A stretch of DNA of 64,000 bases from positions 1,311,117 through 1,375,116 of the forward strand of contig NZ_ASXP01000001.1 of assembly GCF_000445445.1 (NCBI RefSeq), in the 5' to 3' direction. The notes beneath the pieces are model-generated. The model ran no database searches. It saw only the letters and a program-made list of their open reading frames with translations, and was not told where the DNA came from. Each line of letters opens with the position of its first letter. The first letter of the stretch is position 1. Below, in pieces: positions 26,077 through 34,345 of the stretch. The stretch comes from Sporomusa ovata DSM 2662 (GTDB lineage Bacteria > Bacillota > Negativicutes > Sporomusales > Sporomusaceae). A program made the translations under genes and the position numbers.

Positions 26077-26424
26077 ATGCAGCAGGACTGTATTTTTTGT
26101 AAAATTGCAGCGAAAACCATTCCGGTAAATACCGTTTATGAGGACGAATATCTTATTGCTTTTCCTGATATAAAGCCTGCGGCACCGGTACATTTGCTGG
26201 TAATACCTAAGAAGCATATTGACAATATACTTGAGGCGGCTCCTGAAGATACTGCTTTACTTGGACATATTTTGGCGACTATTCCCAAGATAGCAACCAT
26301 TGCGGGATTAGCAGAGGATGGCTTCCGCACCGTTATCAATACCAAAGATAACGGTGGACAAACAGTTTATCACCTTCATTTCCACATATTGGGCGGTAAA
26401 TTCATGACTTGGCCTCCAGGTTAA
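26077..26424 (+). CDS. HIT-family nucleotide hydrolase
   Basis: This 115-residue protein starts MQQDCIFCKIAAKTIP and has the histidine triad YHLHFHILGG near the C-terminus. The ATG at 26077 is chosen because GGAGGG lies 7 bases upstream and the product begins as HIT proteins do; a reading from 25984 would add an unrelated leader. HIT proteins of the HinT type hydrolyse AMP-lysine and similar nucleoside phosphoramidates. The gene commonly sits between mtaB and rpsU in Firmicutes. Confidence 0.9.
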   Translation: MQQDCIFCKIAAKTIPVNTVYEDEYLIAFPDIKPAAPVHLLVIPKKHIDNILEAAPEDTALLGHILATIPKIATIAGLAEDGFRTVINTKDNGGQTVYHLHFHILGGKFMTWPPG

Positions 26425-26426
26425 TA

Positions 26427-26456
26427 TTGACAAAATTCAGTGCGCTAGTGTATAAT
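26427..26456 (+). promoter_or_regulatory. Promoter of rpsU-yqeY
   Basis: TTGACA (26427-26432), an 18-bp spacer and a perfect TATAAT (26451-26456), about 65 bp upstream of rpsU. Confidence 0.8.
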
Positions 26457-26520
26457 AGTTAGGTGTATGTTATTCAAGTACACTTCCTCGTAATGGTTCT
26501 AGTGGAGGGAGGGAGATCAG

Positions 26521-26697
26521 ATGTCTGAAGTTAAAGTAGGCAAAAATGAAACGCTTGACAGCGCACTCCGCCGGTTCAAGCGCACTTGCCAAAAAGCCGG
26601 GGTGCTTGCAGAAGTTAGAAAACGTGAGCATTATGAAAAACCGAGCGTAAAACGCAAGAAAAAATCCGAAGCAGCACGTAAACGTAAGTTTAACTAG
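26521..26697 (+). CDS. rpsU: 30S ribosomal protein S21
   Basis: A 58-codon gene begins ATG TCT GAA GTT behind GGAGGGAGG. The product reads MSEVKVGKNETLDSALRRFK and continues RTCQKAGVLAEVRKREHYEK, ending with a lysine/arginine-rich KRKKKSEAARKRKFN. This is the complete S21 family pattern. S21 joins the small subunit late and supports initiation. It is followed by yqeY after 19 bp. Confidence 0.97.
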   Translation: MSEVKVGKNETLDSALRRFKRTCQKAGVLAEVRKREHYEKPSVKRKKKSEAARKRKFN

Positions 26698-26716
26698 TTG
26701 CGGAGGGAGTAATTTC

Positions 26717-27169
26717 ATGTCTCTTAAAGACAGATTAACTGAAGATATGAAGCTGGCCATGAAGGCAAAAGAAGCCGGAAAATTACAGCTTTCTGTTATC
26801 CGGATGGTTCGTGCTAATATCAAGTATGTAGAGATTGACAAAAAAAGAGAACTTTCTGAAGAGGAGGTTCTCGATGTACTGGCTAAAGAAGTCAAAATGC
26901 GGCGGGATTCGATCGAAGAGTTCAAAAAGGGCAATCGCCCTGATTTAGTGGAGAACCTTGAACACGAAATCGATATTCTGATGCAGTACCTTCCTCAACA
27001 ATTAGGCGAGCAAGAGTTACGTGTGCTTGTGGCTGAAGCTGTAAAAGAGTCTCAAGCTGTGAGCGCTAAAGATATGGGCAAGGTTATGGCTGTGCTGATG
27101 CCAAAAGTAAAAGGGCGCGCTGATGGTAAGTTAGTAAATACCGTTGTGCGCGAGTTCTTAAATAAGTAG
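26717..27169 (+). CDS. yqeY: GatB/YqeY domain protein
   Basis: The 150-residue protein matches the YqeY family, with the helical tail domain related to that of GatB. It begins MSLKDRLTEDMKLAMKAKE, continues LSVIRMVRANIKYVEID, and ends with the conserved DMGKVMAVLMPKVKGRADGK. It may bind tRNA, but its cellular role is not settled. GGAGGGAG precedes the ATG and a terminator follows the gene. Confidence 0.93.
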   Translation: MSLKDRLTEDMKLAMKAKEAGKLQLSVIRMVRANIKYVEIDKKRELSEEEVLDVLAKEVKMRRDSIEEFKKGNRPDLVENLEHEIDILMQYLPQQLGEQELRVLVAEAVKESQAVSAKDMGKVMAVLMPKVKGRADGKLVNTVVREFLNK

Positions 27170-27178
27170 AACAGATTT

Positions 27179-27205
27179 AAATCCGGCGTTAAAAGCGCCG
27201 GATTT
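27179..27205 (+). terminator. Terminator of rpsU-yqeY
   Basis: AAATCCGGCG (27179-27188) pairs with CGCCGGATTT (27196-27205), followed by TAGTTTACTATTTT. Confidence 0.88.
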
Positions 27206-27306
27206 TAGTTTACTATTTTGGCAGTAAGAAGTTATTGGAACAGGCAGGTGGGCAGAGTGTTGACAAAAATAAAAAAGCGCTATCGCACCCTTGAGGATAC
27301 GGCTCT

Positions 27307-27384
27307 AACCGCAGAGGACACAGAGAGCACAGAGGGAGATGTATATCGAGACATTCCCTCTGCGTACTCTGCGTCTCTGCGGTT
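27307..27384. repeat. Long imperfect palindrome with CGCAGAG-type units
   Basis: Arm 1 (27307-27337) begins AACCGCAGAG and ends CAGAGGGA; arm 2 (27355-27384) is nearly its reverse complement. ATGT/ACAT extends the stem inward to an 8-base loop. Within each arm a 7-9 base unit (CGCAGAG, CACAGAG) recurs. It resembles the dispersed repeats with GCAGAG tandem units seen in many environmental bacterial genomes. It separates yqeY from nfeD, which are neighbours in Bacillus. Confidence 0.75.
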
Positions 27385-27414
27385 CAAAAAACTTATACTT
27401 TCTTATCTTACAAA

Positions 27415-27446
27415 AAAATAAGACAAGCAAAAGCTTGTCTTATTTT
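27415..27446. terminator. Hairpin terminator
   Basis: AAAATAAGACAAGC (27415-27428) and GCTTGTCTTATTTT (27433-27446) form a perfect 14-bp stem with a 4-base loop, with A and T tracts for either direction. It directly follows the palindromic repeat. Confidence 0.75.
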
Positions 27447-27917
27447 ATAGTCAGCGAAGCAAAATTCTATGTTGTTGCTATAACAGATACTGTAACTTGT
27501 GGTAGGAATAGTAGTACGTTATTTCATTAGTAGTAGTATAGACATAATTTAAAAGCGAGTATAAAGATGCTAGTATAGCTGCGACATTATAGTTGTGTTT
27601 ACGTTCTGTATGTGATAGAGTTAGTTGTTACATAAAGGCTGTGTTAAATTGTACAGGTACTAGAGACAGGTACTACATATATAGGCTATGTTAAATTGAG
27701 TAAATCATAGAAATGGTTTGCTAATAAAGTGATTCAAAGGCTTCACTCAAACTATATTAAGACAATAACATACAATAATCGACATGTCAATAGGCGAACA
27801 ATAAGTTAAAATTTTCAAACTTTCGACAAAACACATTTTAGGAAAAACAGGAATGCTGCTATTTGCTGACGAATATACTAGTAAGGCAAGACAATCAACA
27901 AAAGGTGAGGTGAATCT
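27447..27917. other. AT-rich intergenic stretch without a recognised gene
   Basis: About 470 bases with no convincing reading frame. A short direct repeat, GGCTGTGTTAAATTG and GGCTATGTTAAATTG (around 27638 and 27682), is the only structure seen; it could be the remains of an insertion sequence end. The nfeD ribosome site AAAGGTGAGGTG lies at its right end. Confidence 0.5.
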
Positions 27918-29222
27918 ATGCGGTATACCGTTGTAAATAAAATTTTATTTGTACTGTTAGTGACTTTGTTTTTCTCATTTATTGTGGACAGGCCGGCTGA
28001 AGCAGCTGGAACCGGACCAGTAATTAGCATAGCCATTAAAGGAGAGATTAATGGCGGGCAGGCCGCTCTTGTTCACAAGGCTGTGGCTGATGCTGAAAGT
28101 AAACAGGCACAGGCTATTTTAATGGAAATTGATACCTTTGGCGGTTTGGTTGACGCGGCTGTTAGTATTCGGGATATGATTATAAGCTCACCGGTGCCAA
28201 CTATTTGCTATATAAAAAACCGGGCGTGGTCGGCAGGAGCACTTATTGCTATTTCTCATAAGCATATTGCTATAGTACCTGGTGGTAGTATTGGTGCAGC
28301 AGAACCAATACCGACTACCGAGAAAACGGTGGCTGCCCTAAAAGCTGAATTTGCTGCAACAGCGAACAAAACCGGCCGTAATCCCCAGGTAGCTGAAGCC
28401 ATGGTAGATAAATCGTTAGGCTTCCCGGGTTATGCCGAACCAGGTCAAATTCTGGCGCTTACTGATTATCAGGCAACTAAGGTTGGTTTTGCTGATATCG
28501 TGGCCTCTGATCGCGATGCGGTACTAACGCATTTTGGGTTTGCAGGCAGCCCGGTAATAGAATATTCATTAGGCTGGCAGGAAAAAGCGGCAGGCTGGCT
28601 GGCTGATCCGACAGTTAAATCTTTTTTAATGTCAATTATATTTTTAGCGGTATTGACAGAAATTAAAACCGCGGGGCTGGGGGTAGCTGCTCTTATTGGG
28701 ATACTGGCGGCGGCACTGTTTTTTGGCAGCCAGTGGATTACCGGTATTGCCGGCTGGCTGGAGATCCTTCTGTTTTTGGGAGGTATTCTGCTGGTATTCC
28801 TTGAGCTTTATACACCAGGTGTAGGTCTGTTTGGAATTAGCGGCATTATTGCGATCTTTGCCAGCTTGTTTTTGACATTAGGGGCCAATGCTGCCGCCAT
28901 TAATCTTTTAGCTATTAGTTTAGTGATTTCCATTATCGTTTTTTTAGTATTGGTAAAACGTCTGCCTTCAAGTAAATTGTGGTCAAAGCTTATTTTAAAT
29001 GAAAGTGAGACTAAAAGTGCTGGTTTTAGCAGCAGCCTTGATTATAGTCTATACCTTGATAAAACGGGAATAACCCTTACAGGGCTTCGTCCTGCCGGAA
29101 CGATAATAATTGATGATAATCAACTTAATGTAGTCTCTGAGGGCCAGTATATTGCGCCTAATAAATTAGTAAAGGTGGTGAGTATAACCGGCAATCGTAT
29201 TGTAGTACGACCTGTTAAATAA
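27918..29222 (+). CDS. nfeD: NfeD-type membrane serine protease
   Basis: This 434-residue protein has a signal/anchor (residues about 8-27). The ClpP-like protease domain has the nucleophile in RAWSAGALIAISH (serine of WSAGA) and the general-base lysine in AMVDKSLGF. Four to five membrane helices (about 232-350) and a C-terminal OB-fold NfeD domain (about 370-434) follow. Such long NfeD proteins pair with SPFH/flotillin partners, and floA starts 17 bp downstream. It probably acts in membrane quality control. Confidence 0.92.
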   Translation: MRYTVVNKILFVLLVTLFFSFIVDRPAEAAGTGPVISIAIKGEINGGQAALVHKAVADAESKQAQAILMEIDTFGGLVDAAVSIRDMIISSPVPTICYIKNRAWSAGALIAISHKHIAIVPGGSIGAAEPIPTTEKTVAALKAEFAATANKTGRNPQVAEAMVDKSLGFPGYAEPGQILALTDYQATKVGFADIVASDRDAVLTHFGFAGSPVIEYSLGWQEKAAGWLADPTVKSFLMSIIFLAVLTEIKTAGLGVAALIGILAAALFFGSQWITGIAGWLEILLFLGGILLVFLELYTPGVGLFGISGIIAIFASLFLTLGANAAAINLLAISLVISIIVFLVLVKRLPSSKLWSKLILNESETKSAGFSSSLDYSLYLDKTGITLTGLRPAGTIIIDDNQLNVVSEGQYIAPNKLVKVVSITGNRIVVRPVK

Positions 29223-29239
29223 TAAAATAGTGGGAGGTA

Positions 29240-30256
29240 ATGTATTTGTCAGCTTTATTAGGTAGTGCGTTTATTGTAATGCTAGTGATTGTTGCTATCA
29301 GTTTATTTTTGCATTTTGTTCCCCTTGGCTTGTGGATTTCAGCGTTAGCGGCCGGAGTCAATGTTGGTATTTTTACTCTTGTCGGCATGCGTCTCAGACG
29401 GGTGCCACCAAGTAATATTGTACTTCCCTTGATTAAGGCTAACAAAGCAGGCCTTAGTGTAAACGTTAATCAGCTTGAAGCCCATTATCTGGCCGGCGGT
29501 GATGTTGATAAGGTAATTGATGCTCTGATTGCCGCTCATCGTGCTGAAATTCCATTGTCGTTTGAACGTTCTGCGGCCATTGACTTAGCTGGACGGAACG
29601 TGCTTGAGGCTGTTCAAATGAGTGTTAACCCCAAAGTTATTGAAACCCCGCTTGTGTCAGCGGTAGCTAAAAATGGTATTGAGCTCAAAGTAAAAGCACG
29701 GGTTACTGTAAGGGCTAACATTGACCGGTTGGTTGGTGGCGCGGGCGAGGCTACAATTATAGCCCGTGTTGGTGAAGGTATAATTACTACCGTTGGTTCA
29801 ACTGATGACCATCGGGATGTATTGGCTAACCCTGATTTTATTTCACATACTGTACTGAATAAAGGGTTGGATTCCGGCACTGCGTTCGAAATTCTCTCCA
29901 TTGATATTGCTGACGTTGATGTGGGCCGCAATATTGGCGCTGAGTTGATGACCGACCAGGCGGAAGCCGAGAAGCGTATTGCGCAAGCCAAGGCCGAAGA
30001 ACGCCGCGCTATGGCAGTAGCCCAGGAACAGGAAATGCAGGCCTTTACACAGGAAATGCAGGCTAAAGTAGTAGAAGCGCAAGCTGACGTGCCTAAAGCG
30101 CTTGCAGTGGCCTTACGAGAAGGCCGTATTGGCGTGATGGACTACTATAATATGAACAATGTGCTGGCAGATACGCAAATGCGTGAAACCATTGCCAAAG
30201 CAGGGCCGGTAGAAACCTCGACTGCGCCAAAGACAGATGAACCTAAAAATAGGTAG
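29240..30256 (+). CDS. floA: Flotillin-like protein FloA
   Basis: This 338-residue SPFH protein organises membrane microdomains. N-terminal hydrophobic segments (about residues 4-50) anchor it. The FloA core follows: SVNVNQLEAHYLAGGDVDKV, then ELKVKARVTVRANIDRLVGG, then a helical tail with AEAEKRIAQAKAEERRAMAV and PKALAVALREGRIGVMDYYN. GGGAGG lies very close to the ATG at 29240; the TTG at 29246 has better spacing. The yqeY-nfeD-floA order matches Bacillus yqeY-yqeZ-yqfA. Confidence 0.94.
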   Translation: MYLSALLGSAFIVMLVIVAISLFLHFVPLGLWISALAAGVNVGIFTLVGMRLRRVPPSNIVLPLIKANKAGLSVNVNQLEAHYLAGGDVDKVIDALIAAHRAEIPLSFERSAAIDLAGRNVLEAVQMSVNPKVIETPLVSAVAKNGIELKVKARVTVRANIDRLVGGAGEATIIARVGEGIITTVGSTDDHRDVLANPDFISHTVLNKGLDSGTAFEILSIDIADVDVGRNIGAELMTDQAEAEKRIAQAKAEERRAMAVAQEQEMQAFTQEMQAKVVEAQADVPKALAVALREGRIGVMDYYNMNNVLADTQMRETIAKAGPVETSTAPKTDEPKNR

Positions 30257-30264
30257 GTGAAGCT

Positions 30265-30651
30265 ATGGAAAATTTAATTCCGTTGCTGTTACTACTGGTA
30301 TTGTATCTTGTACCTGAGTTATTAAAACGGCGAAAAAATCCTAAAGACTATAAATATCCTGATATTCCGGATAAAGTGCCTCAACCATCTCATAGACCAC
30401 CAATTGATATAATTAGTAAGCCTGCTTCTGCACCAATAACGGATGTTAGCGTAGAAGTTCCGAAAAGCTGGGTTACTTCTCCGAAACCAGCGATAACGAT
30501 GCCTGCGCCTGTAAACGTACCACACATCACAGCTGCAGATTCACCATGGCAAGGCAAGCTTTCACCACAGATGGTGGAAAATGGCCTGATTTTTTCAGAA
30601 ATAATTCAGCCGCCGCGTGCCTATCGTCCTATTTGGCGGCGGCCTAAATAG
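30265..30651 (+). CDS. Small membrane-anchored proline-rich protein, unknown function
   Basis: This 128-residue protein has one N-terminal hydrophobic helix (LIPLLLLLVLYLVPELL, about 4-20), a basic stop-transfer patch (KRRKNPKD) and a proline-rich, probably disordered remainder. I recognise no domain. It starts 8 bp after floA behind GTAGGTGAAG and ends the nfeD-floA operon before a terminator, so a role with the flotillin is plausible by position only. Confidence 0.75.
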   Translation: MENLIPLLLLLVLYLVPELLKRRKNPKDYKYPDIPDKVPQPSHRPPIDIISKPASAPITDVSVEVPKSWVTSPKPAITMPAPVNVPHITAADSPWQGKLSPQMVENGLIFSEIIQPPRAYRPIWRRPK

Positions 30652-30675
30652 TTTGCTGGTAAAAGTAGATGAATT

Positions 30676-30715
30676 AAAGCCTATAACCTTTTGTATTTCT
30701 AGGGTTATAGGCTTT
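30676..30715 (+). terminator. Terminator of the nfeD-floA operon
   Basis: AAAGCCTATAACC (30676-30688) pairs with GGTTATAGGCTTT (30703-30715) and is followed by TT. Confidence 0.88.
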
Positions 30716-30808
30716 TTCATTTGGGGTTTACTATATTTATAATATTAAAAACCGTGCGCCAAGCAAATAAATAGATTTAGGTTACTAAATTTTGGGAGGA
30801 ATAGTAGA

Positions 30809-31750
30809 ATGCCAAAAGATAAAACCCATTGGATACTTGCAGCGGAAATTAGTAACCGGCTACGGGATGAACACATAAAAAGGGTGATTAGCAATAACTA
30901 TGCTTCATTCTTAGTTGGGGCAATTGCCTATGATATTCCATTTTTTGGTAGAGGAAAATATAGTCATGTTCTCACAGAAAAAGCCAATGAACTTCATGGT
31001 GTTAAAACGTGTGATGTTTGGGAACCGATTATAAAATTACTTGAAAGTTATGGCGATGATTGTCGTGAAACGGTAATTGCGTTCGCAGTAGGGTGCATTA
31101 CTCATATCATAATTGATAGTCAATTTCATCCTTTTATATATTTTTTTACAGGTTATTATGAAGCTGACGGTAATAAAAGAAACCATGCGATAGTTAAACA
31201 TCGGGAAATAGAAGCCCACCTAGATCTGTATTATTTAGAAAAGACGGGATACACTGGTCCGGTAAGTGCCAAAGTGATAGTTGAGCAGTTACATAGACCT
31301 ACATTAATAACAAACTTAGCTCTGTTGTATTTTGGAAATACAGGAGCTAAAGAAGTTGATATGACTCAGAACTGTTTAAATAATTACATTAAATATCAAG
31401 GTTTATTCAGTAATTATTTTATAAAATGCCTATTACGTATTGTTGGCTTAGCGAACGATGAAATGAAAAAAATAAGTGCATTATTTTATCCTAAGTCGAT
31501 TGAACCTACATATCGTCAATTGTTTGACAATATAGAATGGTATCAACATCCTTCATCAGGAAAAGTAATTGAGGAATCTCTAAAAACGATATATGAAAAC
31601 TGTATTGAGGTTATGGTCTCAACTATCTATCAATTTAGCTCATGCAAAACGATTGAAGATTATCTAAATGTTATTAGGAATTTTCCAGCGGTATCTTTGG
31701 AAACTGGTAGTGAATGTGCCAGACCTTCATTAATGCGATTTTTTTCATGA
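30809..31750 (+). CDS. Zinc-dependent phospholipase C-like protein
   Basis: This 313-residue soluble, mostly helical protein has metal-ligand style motifs typical of the zinc phospholipase C/S1-P1 fold. These are THWILAAEISNRL at the N-terminus, FLVGAIAYDIPFFGRG (Asp), GCITHIIIDSQFHPFIYFF (His and Asp) and KHREIEAHLDLYYLE. No signal peptide is visible, unlike secreted phospholipases, so the substrate is open. It is AT-richer than the flanking operons and stands alone behind GGGAGG. Confidence 0.7.
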   Translation: MPKDKTHWILAAEISNRLRDEHIKRVISNNYASFLVGAIAYDIPFFGRGKYSHVLTEKANELHGVKTCDVWEPIIKLLESYGDDCRETVIAFAVGCITHIIIDSQFHPFIYFFTGYYEADGNKRNHAIVKHREIEAHLDLYYLEKTGYTGPVSAKVIVEQLHRPTLITNLALLYFGNTGAKEVDMTQNCLNNYIKYQGLFSNYFIKCLLRIVGLANDEMKKISALFYPKSIEPTYRQLFDNIEWYQHPSSGKVIEESLKTIYENCIEVMVSTIYQFSSCKTIEDYLNVIRNFPAVSLETGSECARPSLMRFFS

Positions 31751-31819
31751 AACGTCCCTTGTTGTTCCCTGCTGACCTTGACATCAGGCAGTTATAGGGT
31801 GAAATGTCTTTTAAAAATA

Positions 31820-31828
31820 TGGTATACT
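31820..31828 (+). promoter_or_regulatory. Extended -10 promoter of the second Hsp70 operon
   Basis: TGGTATACT fits an extended -10 element (TGn plus TATACT) about 40 bp before the GrpE-like gene. No CIRCE is present here, so this operon is not under HrcA by this criterion. Confidence 0.5.
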
Positions 31829-31869
31829 ATAACATAGTTCTGCACAATTGTAGAAAAGGAAGGCGTATA

Positions 31870-32514
31870 ATGAACTGGTTTTTTTGGAAAAGCAATAACT
31901 ATAAGGAAATGGATACCCGAATAGAGCAGCTGGATGAAAGTCTGCAGCAAATAAAAAATATAATGCTTGCTATGAGTAATACGGTTACTGAGTGTTGGGA
32001 GCAGCAGGAAGAGAGCCGTGGGCAACTGACAAAATTAACGCGTCTGCAGTATAAATCCGGACAGGAAATGCAGAGTAAACTGGAGCAATTAGCTCAGGGC
32101 TTGCAGGCGGTGCAACAGCTTGTTGCGAGTGAAGAACATGTTGCGGCGTTAAAGCAACAGCGTCAATATGCACTAGAGGTATTACTGACGCAGCTTGATG
32201 ACATTGATAGTGTTTCTGCCGGGCTTATTCATACGGAAGATAATGCCTGGCAACCGTTATTTAAGGAGTGGGCGCAGCGAATAATAACCGCATTGGCAGA
32301 AATGGGGATTTATGAGATTCCTGTCCTCGGCAAGGTATTTGACCCCCAAATGGCTATAGGGGTGAGCAGTGTGACCAGACCACCGGAATGTGCGGCTGTC
32401 ACTCCCTATGAAGTAGCAGAAGTTGTAAAACGCGGTTTTATTACTGGCGAGGGACAGTTATTACGTAAGGCGCAGGTGATTACCTATCAGGAGGGGACAG
32501 GGTCCAATGAATAA
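31870..32514 (+). CDS. GrpE-like nucleotide exchange factor of a second Hsp70 system
   Basis: This protein is 214 residues from the ATG at 31870 (AAAGGAAGG upstream). A short aromatic N-terminus (MNWFFWKSNNYKEMD) leads into a long coiled coil (about 20-110). A GrpE-like head follows with YEIPVLGKVFDPQMAIGVSS, echoing the VFDPTQHEAV of GrpE, and a final RGFITGEGQLLRKAQVITYQ like GrpE's GYKVKGRLIRPSLV. Eight bases overlap the Hsp70 gene. It presumably serves that Hsp70 and not DnaK. Confidence 0.82.
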   Translation: MNWFFWKSNNYKEMDTRIEQLDESLQQIKNIMLAMSNTVTECWEQQEESRGQLTKLTRLQYKSGQEMQSKLEQLAQGLQAVQQLVASEEHVAALKQQRQYALEVLLTQLDDIDSVSAGLIHTEDNAWQPLFKEWAQRIITALAEMGIYEIPVLGKVFDPQMAIGVSSVTRPPECAAVTPYEVAEVVKRGFITGEGQLLRKAQVITYQEGTGSNE

Positions 32515-34345
32515 CAAAACACGTCCGGTAGTAGGAATTGATTTGGGAACGACAAATTCGGCAGTAGCATACATAGTTAACGGCAAACCGAAGATCATTC
32601 CGTCGCCTCAGGGACAGGAAATTATTCCCTCGGTAGTTCTGCTTGATTTGCAGGGTAAAATTATTGTCGGTGACGCGGCAAAGGCGTCACAAGTAGCTAT
32701 GCCGGATCGGGTTGTAGCGGCAGTTAAGCGAAAAATGGGCTCTAATGAACCGGTATATTTGGCAGAGCAGGCTTTTTCGCCCCAGGAAATTTCGGCCATG
32801 ATTTTAAAGGAACTCAAAAGCTATGTGGATAGTGCGTTTGGTGAAGGGGAAAAAGAGGCTATTATTACTGTGCCTGCCTATTTTACTGATGAGCAGCGCC
32901 GGGCGACGAAGCAAGCAGGGGAACTGGCCGGCTTTGTGGTAGACCGGATCGTTAATGAACCAACGGCAGCCGCCCTGGCGTTTGGATTAGAACGGCTTGA
33001 GGAAGACAAGCATATTCTGGTGTATGATTTAGGCGGCGGCACCTTTGACGTTTCGGTTGTAGAGATGATGAGTGGTATTTTGGAGGTAAAAGCATCTGCC
33101 GGTAATAATCAACTGGGTGGGGAAGATTTCGACTGGCTGTTAGTGGATTGGCTGGCAAGCAAGATTAAAAAAAGCCATGGAATTGATCCGCTAGAAGATA
33201 TCCGTGCTAAGAGCCTGCTTAAGGAACAGGCCGAAAAGATTAAGATTGAATTGTCTTTTGCCGAAAAAACAGCTATCCATTTGCCGTTAGTATTGATGAA
33301 AAATAACCGTCCGGTGGGTTTGTCCACCGAAATTACCAGGCAGGATTTTGTTGGCCTTATTGAGGGTATGCTTACCGAAACTGTGGATTGTGTGCGGCGG
33401 GCTATAGCTGACGCCAAGGTAGACGTGTCTGAGATTCAGGAAATTCTGCTGGTAGGCGGTTCAACCCGCATACCGCGTGTGCGCGAGCTGCTGACCGCGT
33501 TTTTTGGCAAAGAACCGCGTTGTGATGTTAATCCTGACGAAGCTGTGGCTTTAGGGGCAGCGGTGCAGGCTGGTTTAAAATCCGGTGAGTTAGCAGACAG
33601 TGGTTTGATTATTACCGATGTGGCTCCTTTCTCGCTGGGAACCAGCGTTTTAGGCGAGCGTCAGGGGATAACCCGCGATGGTTTGTTCAGTGTGATCATT
33701 CCCCGCAATACTACTATACCAGTCACGCGTACCGAACGGTTTTATACAGCCATGCCAGGGCAAACTGCCGTTGAGATTGATATTTATCAGGGAGAGCACG
33801 AACTGGTAAAATATAATCACAGTTTGGGAGAGTTTTTGCTGGAAGATATTCCGACTACTTATAAGAAAGTGGAGCCTATTGATATCACCTACCGCTATAA
33901 TTTGAATGGCATTTTGGAGGTTACGGCCAAATGTGTCAGTAATGACCGGGAAGCGACACTGACCGTCCATGATGCTTTAGCAAGGGATTCCAAGCAGCAA
34001 TTTGTGCAAAGTCTGGACAAGCTGCAAGCCTTGTATGAAAATGCGCCGCAAGAAGAAATTGATGAGGACAGTGAATTTTATTTACCTGATTTTGACATTG
34101 AAGAAGATGATGAGGATGAGGCCGAAGAGGCTTCTATCGAAGAACTGCGCGAGGAACTAAGCAGCCTGCAGGGCCGGCTAGCAGTAATAATGCAAGACAG
34201 CAACGAGCTTCAGCGGCGAAAATTGGATAAGCTTACACGCAGACTGGAAGAGGCCAAACTGTTGGAAACTACAGCAGACATCCAGGAAATTCTCGACGAG
34301 ACGACAGATCTGTTGATTGATTTGGAGATGGAGGCTGAAGAATAA
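32507..34345 (+). CDS. Divergent Hsp70 chaperone
   Basis: This 612-residue Hsp70 is distinct from the DnaK at 19903. The ATPase motifs are complete: GIDLGTTNSAVAYIVNGKP, AYFTDEQRRATKQAGELAGF, YDLGGGTFDVSVVEMM and ILLVGGSTRIPRVRELL. The interdomain linker is altered (SGLIITDVAPFSLGTSVLGE), the substrate domain is present, and an acidic stretch EEDDEDEAEEASIEE precedes a short coiled lid ending LLIDLEMEAEE. Start and stop overlap both neighbours, so the three genes are translated as a unit. Client range is unknown. Confidence 0.92.
   Translation: MNNKTRPVVGIDLGTTNSAVAYIVNGKPKIIPSPQGQEIIPSVVLLDLQGKIIVGDAAKASQVAMPDRVVAAVKRKMGSNEPVYLAEQAFSPQEISAMILKELKSYVDSAFGEGEKEAIITVPAYFTDEQRRATKQAGELAGFVVDRIVNEPTAAALAFGLERLEEDKHILVYDLGGGTFDVSVVEMMSGILEVKASAGNNQLGGEDFDWLLVDWLASKIKKSHGIDPLEDIRAKSLLKEQAEKIKIELSFAEKTAIHLPLVLMKNNRPVGLSTEITRQDFVGLIEGMLTETVDCVRRAIADAKVDVSEIQEILLVGGSTRIPRVRELLTAFFGKEPRCDVNPDEAVALGAAVQAGLKSGELADSGLIITDVAPFSLGTSVLGERQGITRDGLFSVIIPRNTTIPVTRTERFYTAMPGQTAVEIDIYQGEHELVKYNHSLGEFLLEDIPTTYKKVEPIDITYRYNLNGILEVTAKCVSNDREATLTVHDALARDSKQQFVQSLDKLQALYENAPQEEIDEDSEFYLPDFDIEEDDEDEAEEASIEELREELSSLQGRLAVIMQDSNELQRRKLDKLTRRLEEAKLLETTADIQEILDETTDLLIDLEMEAEE

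Noticed and set aside
27218..27530. Two small plus-strand reading frames across the palindromic repeat
   Set aside because: They run through the inverted repeat and the terminator hairpin, have no ribosome site and encode low-complexity sequence.
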